Below are positions 8,093 to 10,013 of a stretch of 10,013 nt of DNA, piece after piece. Every line of letters starts with the position of its first letter. Within the stretch, counting starts at the first letter, position 1. A program made the position numbers and the translations under genes. Under the pieces are notes generated by a model. That model had not been told where the DNA came from. It searched no databases and worked only from the letters and a program-made list of their open reading frames with translations. Location of the stretch: the NCBI GenBank assembly GCA_900128395.1, contig LT649844.1, forward strand, positions 2,607 through 12,619, in the 5' to 3' direction. The stretch is from Stramenopiles sp. TOSAG23-2. Its lineage: Eukaryota > Sar.

Positions 8093-8118
8093 CAAAATAC
8101 AAAATCTCCATAAACCCA

Positions 8119-8739
8119 TCAACTCAATGATGAATCTACGGAAATACAATTTTTATATGCTTTTAAAATTTGAAGAGACAAAGCCTTCTTAGTTACACTA
8201 TCTGCCACTTCCATTTCCAAATACTGTGATAAATCAATCAAGATTGAAAGTTTAAATTTCGTAAGTCGCTTAAAAGTTACAACCTTAGATTCAAGATGTC
8301 GCGCAAAAGGAGAATTTGAATCCAAAGTTGAGAAATTTTTACGATACTGTTCCATAGCAGCAAAACATTCATAACCATCCAAATCTTCTTTATCACCATC
8401 ATCGTGAAGAATATGAAATAAAGCCTCATCATCACCATCTGGAGGTAAGTACTTCTGAACTGTACCAATAGCCGTCAAACCACTTGGATAGATCATAGAA
8501 ACGCGCTCTCCAATAAAACGATGACCATTAAATTGCCAATCATATTCAAAGGAATTAGATACTTCCAAAAGGTCATCATCGGCATATTGTAAATGGTCAG
8601 AATTAAAGTCTTGAAACTCAGAAGTTGAAGGAACATCTTGTTGGGTTGTATCTTGGGTTGACTGCACCAAAGGATGATTTTCCCAATCTTCAACAATCTT
8701 AAAGTTAAATAATCTTAAAGTTTCGTTAAAATAAGATCG
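8119..8739 (-). CDS. Hypothetical protein with Tudor-like domain and possible SAP-like C-terminus; no usable N-terminal ATG
   Basis: The frame is open on the minus strand from 8739 (just after an in-frame TAA at 8742-8740) to TGA at 8121-8119. No ATG occurs in frame until the Met of ERVSMIYPSG, about 82 codons in, so the 5' end is missing, lies across an unseen intron, or the gene is a fragment. The N-terminal part is acidic and Gln/Ser-rich (DTTQQDVPSTSEFQDF, YADDDLLEVS). The core FIGERVSMIYPSG, GTVQKYLPPDGDDEALFHIL and HDDGDKEDLDGYE fits a Tudor/chromo-like barrel of the kind seen in some plant and algal chromatin proteins: an xGTVxxY strand, then an acidic (D/E)DGDxEDL turn. The C-terminal helical part (TFKRLTKFKLSILIDLSQYL then VTKKALSLQILKAY) resembles a SAP motif weakly. 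Protein-like composition across about 180 residues argues for real coding origin. The function, probably chromatin- or nucleic-acid-linked, is inference. Short repeats bracket it closely. Confidence 0.6.
   Translation of the reverse strand, partial: RSYFNETLRLFNFKIVEDWENHPLVQSTQDTTQQDVPSTSEFQDFNSDHLQYADDDLLEVSNSFEYDWQFNGHRFIGERVSMIYPSGLTAIGTVQKYLPPDGDDEALFHILHDDGDKEDLDGYECFAAMEQYRKNFSTLDSNSPFARHLESKVVTFKRLTKFKLSILIDLSQYLEMEVADSVTKKALSLQILKAYKNCISVDSSLS
8698..8723. repeat. CTTAAAGTTA short repeats, right cluster
   Basis: CTTAAAGTTA at 8698-8707 and CTTAAAGTTT at 8714-8723 repeat the motif of the left cluster. A GTTAAAATAAG doublet follows (8725-8735 and 8739-8749). On the minus strand these bases are read through by the start of the Tudor-like ORF frame. 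Confidence 0.7.
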
Positions 8740-8742
8740 TTA

Positions 8743-8779
8743 AAATAAGTTTTATCAATACTCCACCCTACCGCCCACA
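8743..8779. repeat. 37-bp perfect direct repeat, right copy
   Basis: Identical to 8056-8092. The in-frame stop that limits the Tudor-like ORF upstream lies at its inner edge (8740-8742), so on the minus strand the ORF begins almost directly after this repeat. Confidence 0.95.
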
Positions 8780-8790
8780 AAATCAAATTA

Positions 8791-8806
8791 ATTCACATAC
8801 TTAAAG
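8791..8806. repeat. Outer 16-bp direct repeat, right copy
   Basis: ATTCACATACTTAAAG, identical to 7975-7990 and placed just outside the right 37-bp repeat. Beyond it, 8807-8940 is plain AT-rich DNA in which I see no gene or clear element. Confidence 0.6.
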
Positions 8807-8940
8807 AATATAATAAAAAATAAATTATGCATTAATTAAAATATATATTTATATAGGCAAAATAACTTCCTGATCACTTAAAACCCTACAGAACATACAC
8901 TACGATTAAACAATATTATACTTAAATGCCAAAAATAATG

Positions 8941-9030
8941 CCGGGCTCTCGCAACTTTGTTGCATTTTTTTAATATTTTTGTAAATGGCATACAATTTAC
9001 TTCTCTCCATCATATTTTATTGAAGCCCGG
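8941..9030. repeat. Nested stem structure in the 3' flank of MCM5
   Basis: CCGGGCT (8941-8947) is complementary to AGCCCGG (9024-9030). Between them sit two perfect small hairpins: GCAAC-TTT-GTTGC (8951-8963), followed on the plus strand by a T run, and GTAAAT-(8 nt)-ATTTAC (8981-9000). The result is a potential three-way structure in a very AT-rich background. The GC-rich outer stem stands out. It lies within likely MCM5 3' UTR or just past it. Confidence 0.55.
9016..9021 (-). promoter_or_regulatory. Candidate MCM5 polyadenylation signal
   Basis: AATAAA on the minus strand, about 70 bases past the MCM5 stop and just inside the GC-rich outer stem. Another AATAAA (9099-9094) overlaps the last codons but would place cleavage very close to the stop. 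The choice between them is inferred. Confidence 0.4.
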
Positions 9031-9089
9031 AAAGCAATTAATTATATCATACGTGTGTAATATTTTTATAAACGGGTCAATCGAAAATT

Positions 9090-10013
9090 TTACTTTATTC
9101 TTCGGAGAATTTTGCCCATTTGATACTCCTTTAAGGTCCCGCGGCTCTTTAAAACTTGAATCGCTGTAATTATAACTCTTTTATTCAAACCTTTCTCATT
9201 AAATTCTGACAAAAGCTTTGAAGTAAGGATGTCAGAGCCTAATGCCACCCGTCTTTGAATTAATTCCTCGGTTACCTGAATGTTTTGAGCACTGTACGAT
9301 TGTACGAAGTTCGAGTCATTTTCAGCCCCTAAACTTGCTAGACCAGTCGAAACTTTAAATAGGCGAATAGCTTCTGCAACATGGTCTTTATTAACATACA
9401 TCGATAAGCTCATTTTTGCTAAGGATTCAGATATTCTAACGATGGCTTCCAGTTGCCTTACTGTAATAGGCACTGAAGCTTCATCTTTCCCAATTTCTAT
9501 ATTCCTCCGCCTTTGTAAATCACGAATTTTTATGTAGTGACTTTGAAGAAGTTTGCTTGCCATCAAAGAGAGCGAAGGCGCACGCCTATTTCTACAATAC
9601 GAAATGAAGCGTTTCATTGTCATTAAACTAAGTTCATTGTCTGTCTCTGTTTCGCCACTTTCACCGTTTTCGAAAAATTCTTCAGAGTTTATATGTACCT
9701 CCATAACATGTTCTGCAATCTTTCTATCCTTTGCCTCATTTCGAATGTCCCTAACAATAAATATTAAATCAAATCGAGATAAAATAGTTGGCAGAAAATC
9801 TATATTTTCTGCAGCAGATTTGGAATCATCATAACTACCAAAAACCGGATTTGCGGCTGCCAGAACGGAGGATCTAGAATTTAAAATTGTGGTTATTCCA
9901 GCTTTGGCTACCGATATTGTTTGTTGCTCCATCGCTTCATGTATCGCAACTCTATCAGTTTCTCGCATTTTATCGAACTCGTCTATGCAGCATACACCGC
10001 CATCAGACAGAAC
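9090..10013 (-). CDS. MCM5: DNA replication licensing factor MCM5, C-terminal 307 residues (5' partial)
   Basis: MCM5 is one of six subunits of the MCM2-7 replicative helicase, which is loaded at origins in G1 and activated as the CMG complex in the nucleus. The frame is open to the right edge of the window, so the N-terminal domain and Walker A are outside it. Visible in order, numbering from the edge: Walker B with the MCM hallmark CCIDEFDKM (8-16); pre-sensor hairpin ISVAKAGI (about 33-41); sensor 1 VLAAANP (50-56); arginine finger in LSRFDLIF (R80); an acidic insert, ENGESGETETDNE; sensor 2 in SVPITVRQLEAIVRI (about 180-194, R186); and a C-terminal winged helix (about 245-307) ending MGKILRRIK before TAA. 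EAMEQQTIS and the C-terminal tail match MCM5 rather than other MCMs. Length after Walker B is close to that of other MCM5 proteins, so the C-terminus is complete. No intron is visible. The gene converges on the dynein gene, about 3 kb away. Confidence 0.96.
   Translation of the reverse strand, partial: VLSDGGVCCIDEFDKMRETDRVAIHEAMEQQTISVAKAGITTILNSRSSVLAAANPVFGSYDDSKSAAENIDFLPTILSRFDLIFIVRDIRNEAKDRKIAEHVMEVHINSEEFFENGESGETETDNELSLMTMKRFISYCRNRRAPSLSLMASKLLQSHYIKIRDLQRRRNIEIGKDEASVPITVRQLEAIVRISESLAKMSLSMYVNKDHVAEAIRLFKVSTGLASLGAENDSNFVQSYSAQNIQVTEELIQRRVALGSDILTSKLLSEFNEKGLNKRVIITAIQVLKSRGTLKEYQMGKILRRIK

Noticed and set aside
8668-8670. TTG as start of the Tudor-like protein
   Set aside because: TTG starts are rare in eukaryotic nuclear genes, and the frame continues 23 codons further upstream with no ATG, so no start can be assigned.
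8056-8779. 37-bp repeats as LTRs of a retrotransposon
   Set aside because: 37 bp is far too short for LTRs, there is no reverse transcriptase, integrase, primer-binding site or polypurine tract between them, and the ends do not form a TG...CA pair.
7975-8806. CRISPR-like array
   Set aside because: The genome is eukaryotic, only two copies of the long repeat exist, and the spacing is 687 bases with an ORF inside.

Overview
This is a window of eukaryotic nuclear DNA from an organism that builds motile cilia or flagella. Two conserved genes converge on each other. The plus strand carries the 3' half or more of an axonemal dynein heavy chain (1-6039, continuing off the left edge). The minus strand carries the C-terminal part of the replicative helicase subunit MCM5 (9090-10013, continuing off the right edge). 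No TAA, TAG or TGA interrupts about 2,300 conserved codons and both genes end in TAA, so the standard code fits. Neither gene shows an intron in the visible part, including 6 kb of dynein. This points to an intron-poor, AT-rich protist or a zoosporic fungus-like lineage rather than an animal. The species cannot be named from this window.

Layout: 1-6039, dynein heavy chain from mid-AAA3 to the C-terminus; 6040-6230, 3' flank with two AATAAA signals; 6229-6498, a duplicated segment of about 100 bp, each copy with a (TA)10 tract; about 6490-7217, a decayed minus-strand protein gene with two frame changes and an internal stop; 7218-7983, AT-rich non-coding DNA holding a GC-richer hairpin cluster (7371-7441) and a short tandem repeat (7810-7914); 7975-8806, a minus-strand ORF (Tudor-like plus possible SAP-like region, no usable ATG near its N-terminus) bracketed by a perfect 37-bp direct repeat, short CTTAAAGTTA repeats and an outer 16-bp repeat; 8780-9089, AT-rich 3' flank of MCM5 with a nested stem structure; 9090-10013, MCM5.

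The two conserved genes have unrelated jobs (flagellar beating and DNA replication), and nothing suggests shared regulation. The 3 kb between their 3' ends is the unusual part. It looks like a landing zone for repeats and broken or captured gene pieces, all of whose recognisable coding remnants lie on the minus strand. I see no CRISPR, tRNA, rRNA or intact autonomous transposon. The candidates for something undescribed are the repeat-bracketed Tudor-like ORF, the duplicated (TA)10 segment embedded in coding-like sequence, and the hairpin cluster.
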